From contig JAZQAG010000030.1 in NCBI GenBank assembly GCA_045545095.1, positions 1-64,000 of the forward strand: a stretch of 64,000 nt of DNA. The letters are read 5' to 3'. Shown in pieces: positions 19,401 through 28,160 of this stretch (positions within the stretch are counted from its first letter, which is position 1; every line of letters starts with the position of its first letter). This DNA comes from Phocaeicola_A sp045545095 (GTDB taxonomy: Bacteria; Bacteroidota; Bacteroidia; Bacteroidales; Bacteroidaceae). The notes beneath the pieces were generated by a model. The model saw only the letters and a list, made by a program, of their open reading frames with translations, had not been told where the DNA came from and did not search any database. The position numbers and the translations under genes are program-made.

Positions 19401-21069
19401 GAAGGCACAGATTACGTTGGGTGATGCTATGGGTAACACCAGTGATGCAGCTCCTACCAAAGCGGATATTTACTACTATGATGCAGACAATAAGGTGGCT
19501 GCCATGGTACGCTATGGCAAACTCTTGGGTGAAGATCCAGATGATCCCGACCAGATTTATGTTGCCGGTGATTGGATTCCTATGAATTATATCACTTATG
19601 ATTATAATGAAAAGAATCAGCTTGTCCATACCCGTGAGCGTCAGTATGGTGTGTTCAGCGGTTATAACAAGGCTTGGAATGAGTTCGAGGAGACTGGTTC
19701 GTTCAGCTATTATGAAGATGGTCGTATGAAAGAGGATACCACTACCAACCGTGTATATCATTATGCATATGATGGTGACAATCTCGTGAAGGAAACTTAT
19801 GCCAATAGCCGTAATATCATTATATATTACAAATACTACAGCAATTTTGTGGAAGGTCTGGTTAATTGTCCGCAATATGCCTTCGCAAACAGTCCTTATG
19901 GTCTGACTACCAATGACCGCATTTATGAGTACACATATGATGAAAATGGTAACAAGACCTCTTGTCGTGTGTATAAGTATGACAATTCAACCATCGTCAA
20001 GGACGATGAGGGTAATGTCATTGGTGCCGAGAAGGGAGATCTTGATTATGAGGAGATTTGGACTTACTGGGATAATGATTTGGTGAAGTATGAGAAGAAC
20101 AAGTGGGATGCAAAGAAGGGAACTCTTGTAGGAGATAGTCGTACTGAATATACAGAGACTGAACTGGGTACCAAGTCTGTCACTTGGAGATACTCTGTCG
20201 GTATATGGGCCAAGTCTGGCAATCCGCAAGTGGTTATGAATGTTCCTTTTGACGGAGTTGCAGCCAGTGGACTTACTGTTACTGATGTGGAAGGTGCGGT
20301 GAATACTGTATCTCTTACAGCTCAAGCTCCTGCCGGTACTGCCTCTTCTACTGTATGGAATGTGTTCCGTAATGGTGTGAAGATTGGTAAGGCCAAGAAT
20401 ACTCGCGGAACATTGACATACGAGGATAAGGAGGTTGCTAATGGTAATTGGACATACTTCATCCAGGCACAAGACAATCACGGTGTTATGGGTGTGAATA
20501 TCTCTAATGTTGTAGAGAGAACCATCTATACAGAATTGCCTGCAGTGACTGATATCAAAGTGTTGAAGAATGGATATAATGACGTGCAGGACTACGAAGT
20601 TGTTCTTGACTGGGAAGCACCGGTGACAGATCTTCCTATCAAGGGATACAACATGTTTGTGGATGTGAAAGAAATCACTAAGAATCCTTCTCCCGTCAAC
20701 GGACTCCATCCTTTCGAGGAGACAACCTATACTTATACCGCAGCTAATGACGTAAATCCCAACAAGATCTTTATGGTAGAGACTGTATATAATATAGGTA
20801 AGGTGAAGAGTGAAGCCATTGCCGTTGTATTGCAAAAGGTAAATGCCATAGAGAATGTTACAGTAGATAATCTCCTGATGGTTGTTGGCAAGACCTTGCT
20901 TGTGAATGGTGAATATATCACACTCGACCTTTATGGTGTGAATGGTGTTCTGGTTGGCAACTATAGCGAGACCAATCGTATAGACCTTTCGGCTCTGAAT
21001 AGTGGAGTCTATGTCGTACGTGTCAATACGGCAGAAGGTGTATTTACTGGTAAAATTGCATTGAAGTAA
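16417..21069 (+). CDS. Large secreted tandem-module protein with T9SS C-terminal sorting domain
   Basis: 1550 residues from MRKNYLKSFLMMCGMCAATMVMA, a signal peptide; a longer frame from GTG 16363 would bury it. After the signal come three tandem modules of about 487 residues (about 25-506, 507-992, 993-1476). Each has a YD-like half (YEYDGEGKL, YEYDDNGKLIKK, YTYDENGNKTS) and a half resembling fibronectin type III domains (LTVTDVEGKVNTVLLKA, VWNVFRNGVKIGEA). Modules 2 and 3 are nearly identical over long stretches; module 1 is diverged. The last 75 residues (LYGVNGVLVGNYS, LNSGVYVVRVNTAEG, ending KIALK) match the Por/T9SS sorting domain, so surface display or secretion is expected. Function unknown; a role in binding or adhesion is inference from the repeats. 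Confidence 0.8.
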   Translation: MRKNYLKSFLMMCGMCAATMVMADNTAVATKAVYSYGAMLDEGYSALPTNVVRSFYDAENKLVRSLEAEIMLADSEGTPQIEVPGQEIPKVYTAYEYDGEGKLLKVRTRKNGFYSAFDRVWQDYTDAETYEYDDNGKLIKKTDITYITNYVWEGDNLVEETAYYVTDGGWSNTWKYTAFAEGEANRPTMAIFSDKWNNRYVYEYGYDADGHKILLSEYKAANVETDANGVVVKADKGVLYSQTTWSYTDGVLTEEQKGYWNSSSSSVTPETKVTYTVKEDTTTVATFRYFNGKWGRFGGVKKHVKGILDGSTSATGLTVTDVANAVNAVVVTAQAPANAPTDGWMVYRNGVAVGEAALVDGQLSYQDSLVANGVWDYFIQHTDGNTSEIVSKRFNTNLVGVKGVKFLKNSLNETGDYQVIFAWAAPNTTLPVLGYNVYADLSTVETNPAPENGMQMIAADLALDTLTWLISETELNHKIYIETVYSIGKVRSAAIDLTLQKEEKPHYKKVVMTMGDAMGQASDNEATKAETYYYDTDGKLLRKMIYGKLLGEDPDDPDQIYGAGDWMPMTYTAYDYNEAGQLVNTRERQYGVFSGYNKAWNEFEETGSFSYYEDGRMKEDTTTNRVFHYEYDGDNLVKETYANSRNVIIYYKYYSNFTEGLVNCPQYAFANSPSGLTTNNRIYEFTYDENGNKTSCRSYKYDNSTIIKDDEGNVIGAEKGTPDLEEIWTYDNGILVKYEKNQWKTAKNAYEANTRIEYTLTPMGTEAVTWKYSVGIWAKGGTPQITWELPFAGMAATNLTVTDVEGKVNTVLLKATKPTGALATTVWNVFRNGVKIGEATTSGRYDITYEDANVPNGHWDYFIQAQDNHGPIGVNISNVVEKDIVTTLPAVTQMKVVKNEYNDVQDYELVLKWKKPVTDLPILGYNVYVDVKDITKNPSPTNGTHYFTDTTYTFTWANDVNPEKSIMIETVYNIGKVKSAPLKITLMKKALPKQMKAQITLGDAMGNTSDAAPTKADIYYYDADNKVAAMVRYGKLLGEDPDDPDQIYVAGDWIPMNYITYDYNEKNQLVHTRERQYGVFSGYNKAWNEFEETGSFSYYEDGRMKEDTTTNRVYHYAYDGDNLVKETYANSRNIIIYYKYYSNFVEGLVNCPQYAFANSPYGLTTNDRIYEYTYDENGNKTSCRVYKYDNSTIVKDDEGNVIGAEKGDLDYEEIWTYWDNDLVKYEKNKWDAKKGTLVGDSRTEYTETELGTKSVTWRYSVGIWAKSGNPQVVMNVPFDGVAASGLTVTDVEGAVNTVSLTAQAPAGTASSTVWNVFRNGVKIGKAKNTRGTLTYEDKEVANGNWTYFIQAQDNHGVMGVNISNVVERTIYTELPAVTDIKVLKNGYNDVQDYEVVLDWEAPVTDLPIKGYNMFVDVKEITKNPSPVNGLHPFEETTYTYTAANDVNPNKIFMVETVYNIGKVKSEAIAVVLQKVNAIENVTVDNLLMVVGKTLLVNGEYITLDLYGVNGVLVGNYSETNRIDLSALNSGVYVVRVNTAEGVFTGKIALK
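17935..20840 (+). repeat. Two tandem 1461-bp coding repeats inside the secreted protein gene
   Basis: Identical landmarks (for example CGTGAGCGTCAGTATGGTGT at 18172 and 19633) are spaced exactly 1461 bp, i.e. 487 codons. Long stretches around 18060-18560 and 19520-20020 are near-identical in DNA. A diverged third copy precedes them (about 16490-17930). Confidence 0.85.
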
Positions 21070-21078
21070 TAACATCTT

Positions 21079-21106
21079 TGGCTGACGGCTTTTGGGTTGT
21101 CAGCCA
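21079..21106 (+). other. Intercistronic hairpin
   Basis: TGGCTGAC pairs with GTCAGCCA across a 12-nt loop, 10 nt after the preceding stop. No T run follows, so an mRNA-stabilising or weak-terminator role is possible. Confidence 0.5.
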
Positions 21107-21129
21107 TAAACATTATATAATATACAATA

Positions 21130-22992
21130 ATGAAACAAACTTTTGTATTTGCTGCTCTTCTGGCCATGTCTTCACTTTCAGTGATAGGGCAGGAGACATG
21201 TTTTGAGGCAGACTTTTATGATTTTCCTGAGAATATGACTATCATCTGTTATGATGAGATGCCTGTTAAAGGAGCTGATTTCAAGAAGATAAATATATCT
21301 CCGAATTGGGTGATAGCTACTGTGGACAGTGAAGATGGACTTGCAGCTGTAAGTACTTCACACCGTTCCTATGATCTTCCTACTGACAATTGGATGATTA
21401 CTCCCCGTCTGACATTGCCTGCAGAGAATGCTTGTCTGAAGTGGACCTCTCGTGCCATCCATCATCAGCTTCGCGATGGTTATAAGGTGATGATTTCCAC
21501 AACGGGAAACGAGTATTACGATTTTGAGGTTCTCTATTCAGTAGAAGAGGAAGAATATCTGTGGACCAAGCATTATGTCTCTTTGGAGAAATATGCAGGA
21601 AAGAAAGTCTATATCGCTTTCGTCCATGATAGCCAGAACAAGTTCCTGTTGGCTATCGATGATATTTTCGTTGGCCAGCCATCCAAGGCCGAATTCATCG
21701 CTAATGATTCCACCAAACTTTTTGCAGGTAATGTGGGTAATGTTCCTGTTCAGGGTAGCGCTATCAATAGTGGTATCAGCCTTAGTGATGCCACATTGAC
21801 CTGTGTGGTGAACGATACCCTTACTCTGACCCAGGAAAACAGTTTGGCTGTATGGCCCAGCGGAGTGGAACAGCAGTACCATTTTGATGTTCCTGTCACT
21901 GTCGGTAAGGCTACTTATTACAAGGTGATGGCAGGCAACAATGTCATTGTGCAGGACAGTATCATCTGTTCATATTATCCCCGAACCATTTTCTTGGAGA
22001 AGGCTACCGGTACATGGTGTGTGAACTGTCCCGAAGTCATATCCTTCATCCATAAGGTGTCAGAGCGTTATGGAGAAAACTTCGTTCATGTCGAGGCCCA
22101 TTGGGGGCCGGAGACTTATGGAAAGGACCCCTTACATCATGATACCTATACAGGAATGAATGGTATGAAGGTGAATAGCTATCCTATCGTATATATCAAC
22201 CGTGACCGTACCAATTATATTTCCGGAGGTTCACCGGCACAAGGTATGGCTGCATTGAAACGCATACTCAACAAGCCTACAATAGCTAAGGTGGAGATGG
22301 ATGTTACTTATGAAGGTGGGGATTCCATTCAAACAACCTCTCGTGTAACGTTTGCCAATGATACGGACAACTCTACCGGCAAGTTCCGCGTAGGTTATGT
22401 ATTGGTTGAGAAACAGATTCAGCTCGAAACCACACGTCAGATTAATGGTGTAATCAACATCTCTCAAGGTGAATATTATTATTTGGCATCTCCTGTACCT
22501 ACGGATTTGATGTTTTATGATAATGTGGTACGCAATGAGAATAAAGCCTTCTTGGGTATCAAGAACAGTCTTCCTTCAGCCATTGAGGGTGGGGTAGAAT
22601 ATACCGTTGAAGCCAAGATGGGTATCCCGGCTTCTGTCTTTGATAAGAACAATCTGGCCATCATTGCTATAGTGATGAATTACTATACGGACGAGGTGTT
22701 GAATGTGGTAGAGGTGGATGTTCCCGAAGACCCTTCGGCTATTCATCCTATCACACAAAAGGATAATGACGCAGATGTTTCCCTTTTTCTGAGCGAAGGG
22801 ACATTGGCAGTCTCTTCCGCTACAGATATGCCTTTCACCGTAGAATTGCTTTCTGTAGATGGTCGCCATATTGCTGCTTCTGCTGGTTGTGGAACAGTCA
22901 ACGTAACTCTTCCTGCCCAAACGGCTAAGGGTGTATATCTGGTGCGTATCAGTCAGAATGGTCATGTGCTGACAAAGAAAATTATACTTTGA
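21130..22992 (+). CDS. Secreted Omp28-like protein with choice-of-anchor J domain, CxxC motif and T9SS sorting domain
   Basis: 620 residues. The signal peptide is MKQTFVFAALLAMSSLSVIG. Residues about 30-190 resemble a choice-of-anchor J domain (LPTDNWMITPRLTLP, YAGKKVYIAFVHDS, LLAIDDIFVG), a jelly-roll carbohydrate or adhesion module. Residues about 285-370 contain a thioredoxin-like segment, ATGTWCVNCPE (C297, C300), typical of the Omp28-related outer membrane protein family of Bacteroidetes. The C terminus (VELLSVDGRHIA, AKGVYLVRISQNG, ending KKIIL) is a T9SS sorting domain. Second of five consecutive secreted-protein genes. Disulfide chemistry is possible but unproven. Confidence 0.8.
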   Translation: MKQTFVFAALLAMSSLSVIGQETCFEADFYDFPENMTIICYDEMPVKGADFKKINISPNWVIATVDSEDGLAAVSTSHRSYDLPTDNWMITPRLTLPAENACLKWTSRAIHHQLRDGYKVMISTTGNEYYDFEVLYSVEEEEYLWTKHYVSLEKYAGKKVYIAFVHDSQNKFLLAIDDIFVGQPSKAEFIANDSTKLFAGNVGNVPVQGSAINSGISLSDATLTCVVNDTLTLTQENSLAVWPSGVEQQYHFDVPVTVGKATYYKVMAGNNVIVQDSIICSYYPRTIFLEKATGTWCVNCPEVISFIHKVSERYGENFVHVEAHWGPETYGKDPLHHDTYTGMNGMKVNSYPIVYINRDRTNYISGGSPAQGMAALKRILNKPTIAKVEMDVTYEGGDSIQTTSRVTFANDTDNSTGKFRVGYVLVEKQIQLETTRQINGVINISQGEYYYLASPVPTDLMFYDNVVRNENKAFLGIKNSLPSAIEGGVEYTVEAKMGIPASVFDKNNLAIIAIVMNYYTDEVLNVVEVDVPEDPSAIHPITQKDNDADVSLFLSEGTLAVSSATDMPFTVELLSVDGRHIAASAGCGTVNVTLPAQTAKGVYLVRISQNGHVLTKKIIL

Positions 22993-23032
22993 TTCTGAAT
23001 AAAAAATAACATAAAACATAAATAATAAGACA

Positions 23033-26000
23033 ATGAAGAAAAAACTGAATTTACTTCTATGCGCTTCGCTCTTTGGTATAGGGGCAATGGCACAAGAAAT
23101 CTCCCAGCAGATACTCGTTGGTCCTGATGTATTGGTTGAGTATCAGGTGGTAAGCATGTCTGCCAATGGAAAGTGGGCATGTGGTAATGTGAACGATGGT
23201 GATGGCCGTGGTTTCATATGGGATCTTGTAAACAATGAGATTACCCAGATTGCGCCTCTCGGAACAACAGCTCCTGTGCTTGATGTTGCTGACGATGGTA
23301 CGATGGTAGGTCTTTTCACCACTACTGAGGCTACCAGCAATGGTGCGGCTCAAGAAGTCGGTGGATATTACAAAGACGGCAAGTGGCACTATCTTCCCGG
23401 TTGTGGTATGGTTAATGGTATCAGCGATAATGGCAAGTATATAGCAGGTGTTACTTATCAGAATGGTCAGTACAAAGCTGCCACATGGACACTTGATGGA
23501 ACTATGACTATTTGGGGTGATGGCTACGACAAGAAGATTGCGGCCAGTGCATACGATGTCAACAACGAAGGAACTATGGCATGTGGTTACGTTTACCATC
23601 CTAAAAAATATAACCGTACTCCAGTTCTTTGGACTCCCGATTCTATCATGTTGGAATACGATAATATTGGTCCCAACTCTTTGGCATGGAGCTTTTCTCC
23701 CAATGGCAAGAAAGTACTTGGCGACTTAGTAATCTATGATGTTGAAACAAAGGAGAAGACCGTGCTTGACATATCAGGATATGCAGGTTTCAAGCTCTAT
23801 CGTATAACCAATAGTGGTATGGCTGTAGGTCAGTATATGCGTAGCCTTGGTGAAGCTATCCGTGCAGTTATTGTGATTGATGGTGTCATATATGATATGC
23901 AGGATTATCTTGAGTCAAAGGGTGTTGATCTTACAGGTTGGACACTTCTCCAGTGCGATGGTATTTCTGAGGATGAACAAACCTTTGCTGTCAATGCTTA
24001 TGATACAGCAAATGTTCCTCGTCCATTGATTATCAGACTCAATGCAAACTTGAAAAATCCGGCACCTACATCTTTGAAGGCAACCCATTTTGAGGGTGTC
24101 AGTGTATGTCGTTTGGAGTGGGAGGCTCCTTTGGCTAATGTGGATGGTGTGAAGTCATATCAGATTTGGCGTAATGGAGAGAAGTTGACAGAGGTTCCTG
24201 CCGGTCAATACTCTTATTACGACCATGCTTTGCAGAACGGAACTTATGAGTATGCTGTATCAGCCATTTATGACGGCTGTGAGTCTGAGAAATCGCAGAG
24301 TGCTGTAGCTGTAGTAGCAGATTTTGTTTATCGTGCACCTCGTTATTTGAGTGCAGTGCCTTCTGGTGTTTGTGATTTGCGTCTTTCATGGAATGCTCCG
24401 CTGGCCAATACACCGGCTTTGAAGTATGGTTCTTCTACAGATAATATTCTATCGTTCGGTGGTGGTGATTATTCATTTGAACAGGCTGTCCGTTTTGATG
24501 CTGCTGATTGGTCAGTTTATGGAAATCAGGTGACTGGTGTCACTTTCTATCCTATGAACAAACAGAACAACTGGACGGTCAATTTCTATCTGGCTAAGGA
24601 TACTTCGTTGATTTATTCCGAGATGTTGGATTGCAGTAATGTTACTTTTGGTGTTGAGAACACGGTAAAATTGAAGCAACCCTTCACGTTGCCTGAGGGA
24701 GAAGATATTTATGTTGGTATCTTTGTGGATGTGACCGGTTATGGTGGTTACCAGACTATGGGTGCCATCTTCAACAAGTGTAAGGCTGGTTATACAGATT
24801 TGCTTCGTCGTTTGGGCGAGCCTACATTCATGTCTTTGTATGAGAATGGTATGACCGATCCCAAAGGTGCTTATGAGTATTGTATCACTTTCCCCATCGG
24901 TATCTGTATGGCTGCTCCTGGTTTGAATTTGGACAATCAGGTCGTTTCTTACAAACTCTATACCAATGGTGTTGAGTCAGGAACAACAGATTTGCTCAAT
25001 TATCGTCACAAGAAGTTGGAGAATGGTGAATATCGTTTTGGTGTATCGGCTGTATATAGCAACGGTGTAGAGAGTGAACAGGTGTATGTGGACCGTTTCT
25101 TTACCAAGAATACAGATGCTTATAAGGCCATCACAGAAGCAGTCCTTTCTACTGAAGATGGTGTGACAGTCAATGCTTCTTGGACAGCACCTATTGACGA
25201 TGATGAAACCTATATCAGCTATTCTGGTGAAAACAATGTTGGAGGTTTGGCACCTACTGAAGATTATGGATACAGTGCACTTTATGCTGCCAAGTACGAT
25301 AAGGACAAGTTAGCTGACTATGCTGGCTATCAGATAACTGATGTACGTTTGTTTATCACTGCAGATGCTGAGCATCGCATTATTATTCAGGAAAATGGTA
25401 AGACCGTTGTTGAAAAGGACCTTGAGCGTGGTATCGGTTATGCCAAGGGATTGTGGAATATTGTTAAGTTAGACGAGCCTATTACCATTAAGCCAAATGC
25501 TGAATATACATTGATTTTTGACTGTTATGATGTCGTTCCTGGTGAAGCTCCTATCGGTATGGATAATCAGTTGGCCTTCACAGATGAAGGTGATTTGTTC
25601 TCCGTAGATAATGGTGAGACCTGGACTTCTATAAGTGGAATGCAGTCAGAGGATTTTTATGGTAATTGGATGATGGGAATGATTATCCGTTCTCCGGAGA
25701 CTTACCCATTACCAATTGTCGGTTACAATGTTGTTATTGACCGTAAGACGGTGACAGAGACTCCCATTACTGAAACCAATTTCTCTTACGAGGCAGGTAC
25801 AGGAAATCATCAGGTTCGTATCGATGTCGTTTATGAAGGTCTGGATGAAACTGTCAGAGGTACAACTCATTTCATCGATATGGCCCAAGGTATTGAGGGT
25901 GTCGAGAACGCTATTGTCACTTTGGATATCACCGATACCCATGTAGCCGTATTGGGAGAAAACGTTTCTGATGTGAAGGCTTACAATGCTGCGGGTGCTC

Positions 26001-26116
26001 TGGTGGCCCAAAGTTCAAGCAATCTCCTCAATGTCTCTTCTCTCAATGCTGGTATCTATGTGTTGACAGCCGTAGTTGATGGCCAGTTGCTCCGTCAGAA
26101 GATACAAATCAGATAA
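23033..26116 (+). CDS. Secreted multidomain protein with HAF-like, fibronectin-like and T9SS sorting domains
   Basis: 1027 residues with signal peptide MKKKLNLLLCASLFGIGAMA. Residues about 35-330 are a beta-propeller-like run with repeated IS-x-DG patterns (VADDGTMVGLF, VNGISDNGKYIAG, ENGTM-like turns), recalling HAF-type repeats. Fibronectin-like segments follow (YQIWRNGEKLTEVPAG near 390). Two homologous jelly-roll-like modules are then seen, the first with FDAADWSVYGNQVTGVTFYP, the second with YDKDKLADYAGYQITDVRLF. The C terminus (VKAYNAAGALVAQ, LNAGIYVLTAVVDG, ending KIQIR) is a T9SS sorting domain. The function is unknown; the modules suggest extracellular binding. Confidence 0.75.
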   Translation: MKKKLNLLLCASLFGIGAMAQEISQQILVGPDVLVEYQVVSMSANGKWACGNVNDGDGRGFIWDLVNNEITQIAPLGTTAPVLDVADDGTMVGLFTTTEATSNGAAQEVGGYYKDGKWHYLPGCGMVNGISDNGKYIAGVTYQNGQYKAATWTLDGTMTIWGDGYDKKIAASAYDVNNEGTMACGYVYHPKKYNRTPVLWTPDSIMLEYDNIGPNSLAWSFSPNGKKVLGDLVIYDVETKEKTVLDISGYAGFKLYRITNSGMAVGQYMRSLGEAIRAVIVIDGVIYDMQDYLESKGVDLTGWTLLQCDGISEDEQTFAVNAYDTANVPRPLIIRLNANLKNPAPTSLKATHFEGVSVCRLEWEAPLANVDGVKSYQIWRNGEKLTEVPAGQYSYYDHALQNGTYEYAVSAIYDGCESEKSQSAVAVVADFVYRAPRYLSAVPSGVCDLRLSWNAPLANTPALKYGSSTDNILSFGGGDYSFEQAVRFDAADWSVYGNQVTGVTFYPMNKQNNWTVNFYLAKDTSLIYSEMLDCSNVTFGVENTVKLKQPFTLPEGEDIYVGIFVDVTGYGGYQTMGAIFNKCKAGYTDLLRRLGEPTFMSLYENGMTDPKGAYEYCITFPIGICMAAPGLNLDNQVVSYKLYTNGVESGTTDLLNYRHKKLENGEYRFGVSAVYSNGVESEQVYVDRFFTKNTDAYKAITEAVLSTEDGVTVNASWTAPIDDDETYISYSGENNVGGLAPTEDYGYSALYAAKYDKDKLADYAGYQITDVRLFITADAEHRIIIQENGKTVVEKDLERGIGYAKGLWNIVKLDEPITIKPNAEYTLIFDCYDVVPGEAPIGMDNQLAFTDEGDLFSVDNGETWTSISGMQSEDFYGNWMMGMIIRSPETYPLPIVGYNVVIDRKTVTETPITETNFSYEAGTGNHQVRIDVVYEGLDETVRGTTHFIDMAQGIEGVENAIVTLDITDTHVAVLGENVSDVKAYNAAGALVAQSSSNLLNVSSLNAGIYVLTAVVDGQLLRQKIQIR

Positions 26117-26126
26117 AATACTCTAT

Positions 26127-26184
26127 CAGTCTCTTGTTGCAGTTCGTTTGACATACGTTTCGGTTTGCGACAAGAGACTGTTTT
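26127..26184 (+). terminator. Strong hairpin between secreted-protein genes 3 and 4
   Basis: CAGTCTCTTGTTGC (26127-26140) pairs with GCGACAAGAGACTG (26167-26180) with one mismatch, followed by TTTT. It may terminate or partly terminate the upstream transcript. No promoter box is evident before the next gene. Confidence 0.6.
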
Positions 26185-26218
26185 CTCAGACTAACAATTC
26201 AAACATATAAAGGTAAAA

Positions 26219-28114
26219 ATGAATATGTGGAATAAATCATTGCTTTTGGTTGCAGCCTTGTTGGCGGGTAGTGCATCTTTTGCACAAACCACTATCGGTT
26301 ACACCAATGGTGCGTTGAACAAGAATGATATTGTCCGTTTCGGAAACACCGAGAAACAGGGTATGGCTATCTATATTGATGCTGAGAAGGCTGCCATGCT
26401 GAAAGGGGCATCCGTAACGAGCATCTTGACCTATGTGAGCACAACCCAAGTGTCGAATGGCACACTCTTTATCACCAAGGAGTTGGGCGGTACTTCACTT
26501 TATGAGCAGGCTTTCAAGCCTACATCTTCTCGTGAAAAAATGTATGAATATGCCCTCAATACTCCTTACATTCTCGATGGAGAGGCATTCTATGTGGGTC
26601 ATGTTGTAGAGGTGGCTACCAGCTACAAGCCTCTTTCTTTCGACCTCTCAAGCAATTTTGAGGCAGGTATCTCATGGGTTTATAAGGAAGGCGAGTGGAT
26701 GGATGTTTCTCAAAAGGGCTTTGGTGCTCCCAATATCCAGTTCAAGGTTTCTGGCATCGATAGTTTTACAGATCTGATGGTCAAACCCATAGTTCCCGTA
26801 GGATATCAGGTAGCTGGCAAACCTCAAGTCTTCAATGGTCAGGTATTCAACTTCGGTACCGAGACCATCACCTCTTTCGACCTCACTTGTAAGGTTGGTG
26901 AAGCAGCTTCTGTCACTTCACAGGTTACAGGCATTTCATTGGCATCAGGCAAAACCTATGATTTCACTTTGCCTGAATATCTTACCCAAGAGTCAGGTCT
27001 GTTGGATTTGGAAGTGAGCGTAACCAATATCAATGGTAGCAGTGATGCTGAAGTGACCGATAATACAGCCAAGAGCTCTGTGTTCTTCTATCCTGCAGGC
27101 ATAGAGAAAAAGATTCTTGTCGAAACCTTTACTGGTCAGACTTGCCCTAACTGTCCCACAGGTCATACCAATCTGGCAAATGCCATGAAAGGTCTCGAGA
27201 GTGAGTTTATCGAAGTGGCTCATCATGCAGGTTATTATCCCGACCAGTTCACGTTGGAAGAGGACTATGTATATACATGGCTTTATGGCACATCTGGTAC
27301 TTATGCTCCTGCTGCGATGTTCAACCGCTCATTGATTAGCGATATCAGTACAACTTCAGTGGTTTTTGCCACTACTGATGCTACGACTACACGTACAGCT
27401 GTTCAGGCCTTCCGTAACACACAGCCTTATGTGGATATCAAGATGTACAATGAATTTGACACTGCTGCCCGTGCTGGAAAGGTGGTAGTCGATGTTTATA
27501 CCTATGTAGAACCTTCTTCATCTATACATACGTTGAACGTATGGTTTGTACAGGATGGTTTGGAGGCTATGCAAGCCAATGGTAGTTCAAACTACGTACA
27601 CAATCATGTGTTCCGTGGTTCATTGAACAATAGTGCTTGGGGTCAGCAGATTCATTTGAATGTCGGCGAGTCAAAGCGTTATACCTTTGATTATACATTG
27701 CCCGATTCAATCGCCTGCAACTATGGTAGCTATGCAGGACGTTCCACTTTCGAAGCTGTACCTGCAGATATGCAGATTGTGGCTTTTGTAAGCGATTTCA
27801 GCGAGTCAGACCCTACAGCTTGCAATGTATATAATGCAGCCAAAATAGCTATCCTTGCCGATAATATGGCCGATGCTGAAGGTATTGAAGAGAATGTTCA
27901 GGCTCCGTCAGCCAAACCTGTTCTTCGTCTGGAAGGCAATCAGCTTGTCCTGCCTGTTGCATTTGCCAAGGCCGAAGTCTATACCGCAGCAGGCAGTCTG
28001 GTGCGTAGTATATCAGCTGATGTGGACAGAGTATCACTTCCCGCAGGCTTCTATGTAGTTCGCGTACAAGCTTTGGATGGAACTGTATCTGCCGCCAAGA
28101 TAATGGTCCGGTAA
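26219..28114 (+). CDS. Secreted Omp28-like CxxC protein with T9SS sorting domain
   Basis: 631 residues with signal peptide MNMWNKSLLLVAALLAGSASFA. Residues about 25-180 resemble the jelly-roll-like modules of the preceding protein (MAIYIDAEKAAMLKGASVTSI). The middle holds an Omp28-type thioredoxin-like region, VETFTGQTCPNCPTG (C309, C312), followed by HHAGYYPDQF and YAPAAMFNR. The C terminus (AEVYTAAGSLVRS, LPAGFYVVRVQALDG, ending KIMVR) is a T9SS sorting domain. It is a paralogue in architecture of the 21130-22992 product. Redox or partner-binding roles are inference; the family is functionally poorly defined. Confidence 0.78.
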   Translation: MNMWNKSLLLVAALLAGSASFAQTTIGYTNGALNKNDIVRFGNTEKQGMAIYIDAEKAAMLKGASVTSILTYVSTTQVSNGTLFITKELGGTSLYEQAFKPTSSREKMYEYALNTPYILDGEAFYVGHVVEVATSYKPLSFDLSSNFEAGISWVYKEGEWMDVSQKGFGAPNIQFKVSGIDSFTDLMVKPIVPVGYQVAGKPQVFNGQVFNFGTETITSFDLTCKVGEAASVTSQVTGISLASGKTYDFTLPEYLTQESGLLDLEVSVTNINGSSDAEVTDNTAKSSVFFYPAGIEKKILVETFTGQTCPNCPTGHTNLANAMKGLESEFIEVAHHAGYYPDQFTLEEDYVYTWLYGTSGTYAPAAMFNRSLISDISTTSVVFATTDATTTRTAVQAFRNTQPYVDIKMYNEFDTAARAGKVVVDVYTYVEPSSSIHTLNVWFVQDGLEAMQANGSSNYVHNHVFRGSLNNSAWGQQIHLNVGESKRYTFDYTLPDSIACNYGSYAGRSTFEAVPADMQIVAFVSDFSESDPTACNVYNAAKIAILADNMADAEGIEENVQAPSAKPVLRLEGNQLVLPVAFAKAEVYTAAGSLVRSISADVDRVSLPAGFYVVRVQALDGTVSAAKIMVR

Positions 28115-28160
28115 CTACTACGACAGTTCTCTACAAATATAATATTTCAATGGAAATTAT

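Noticed and set aside
17503..21075. Long minus-strand frames of 303, 214 and 362 codons
   Set aside because: Opposite the tandem-module secreted protein. They repeat with the modules and arise from its codon usage.
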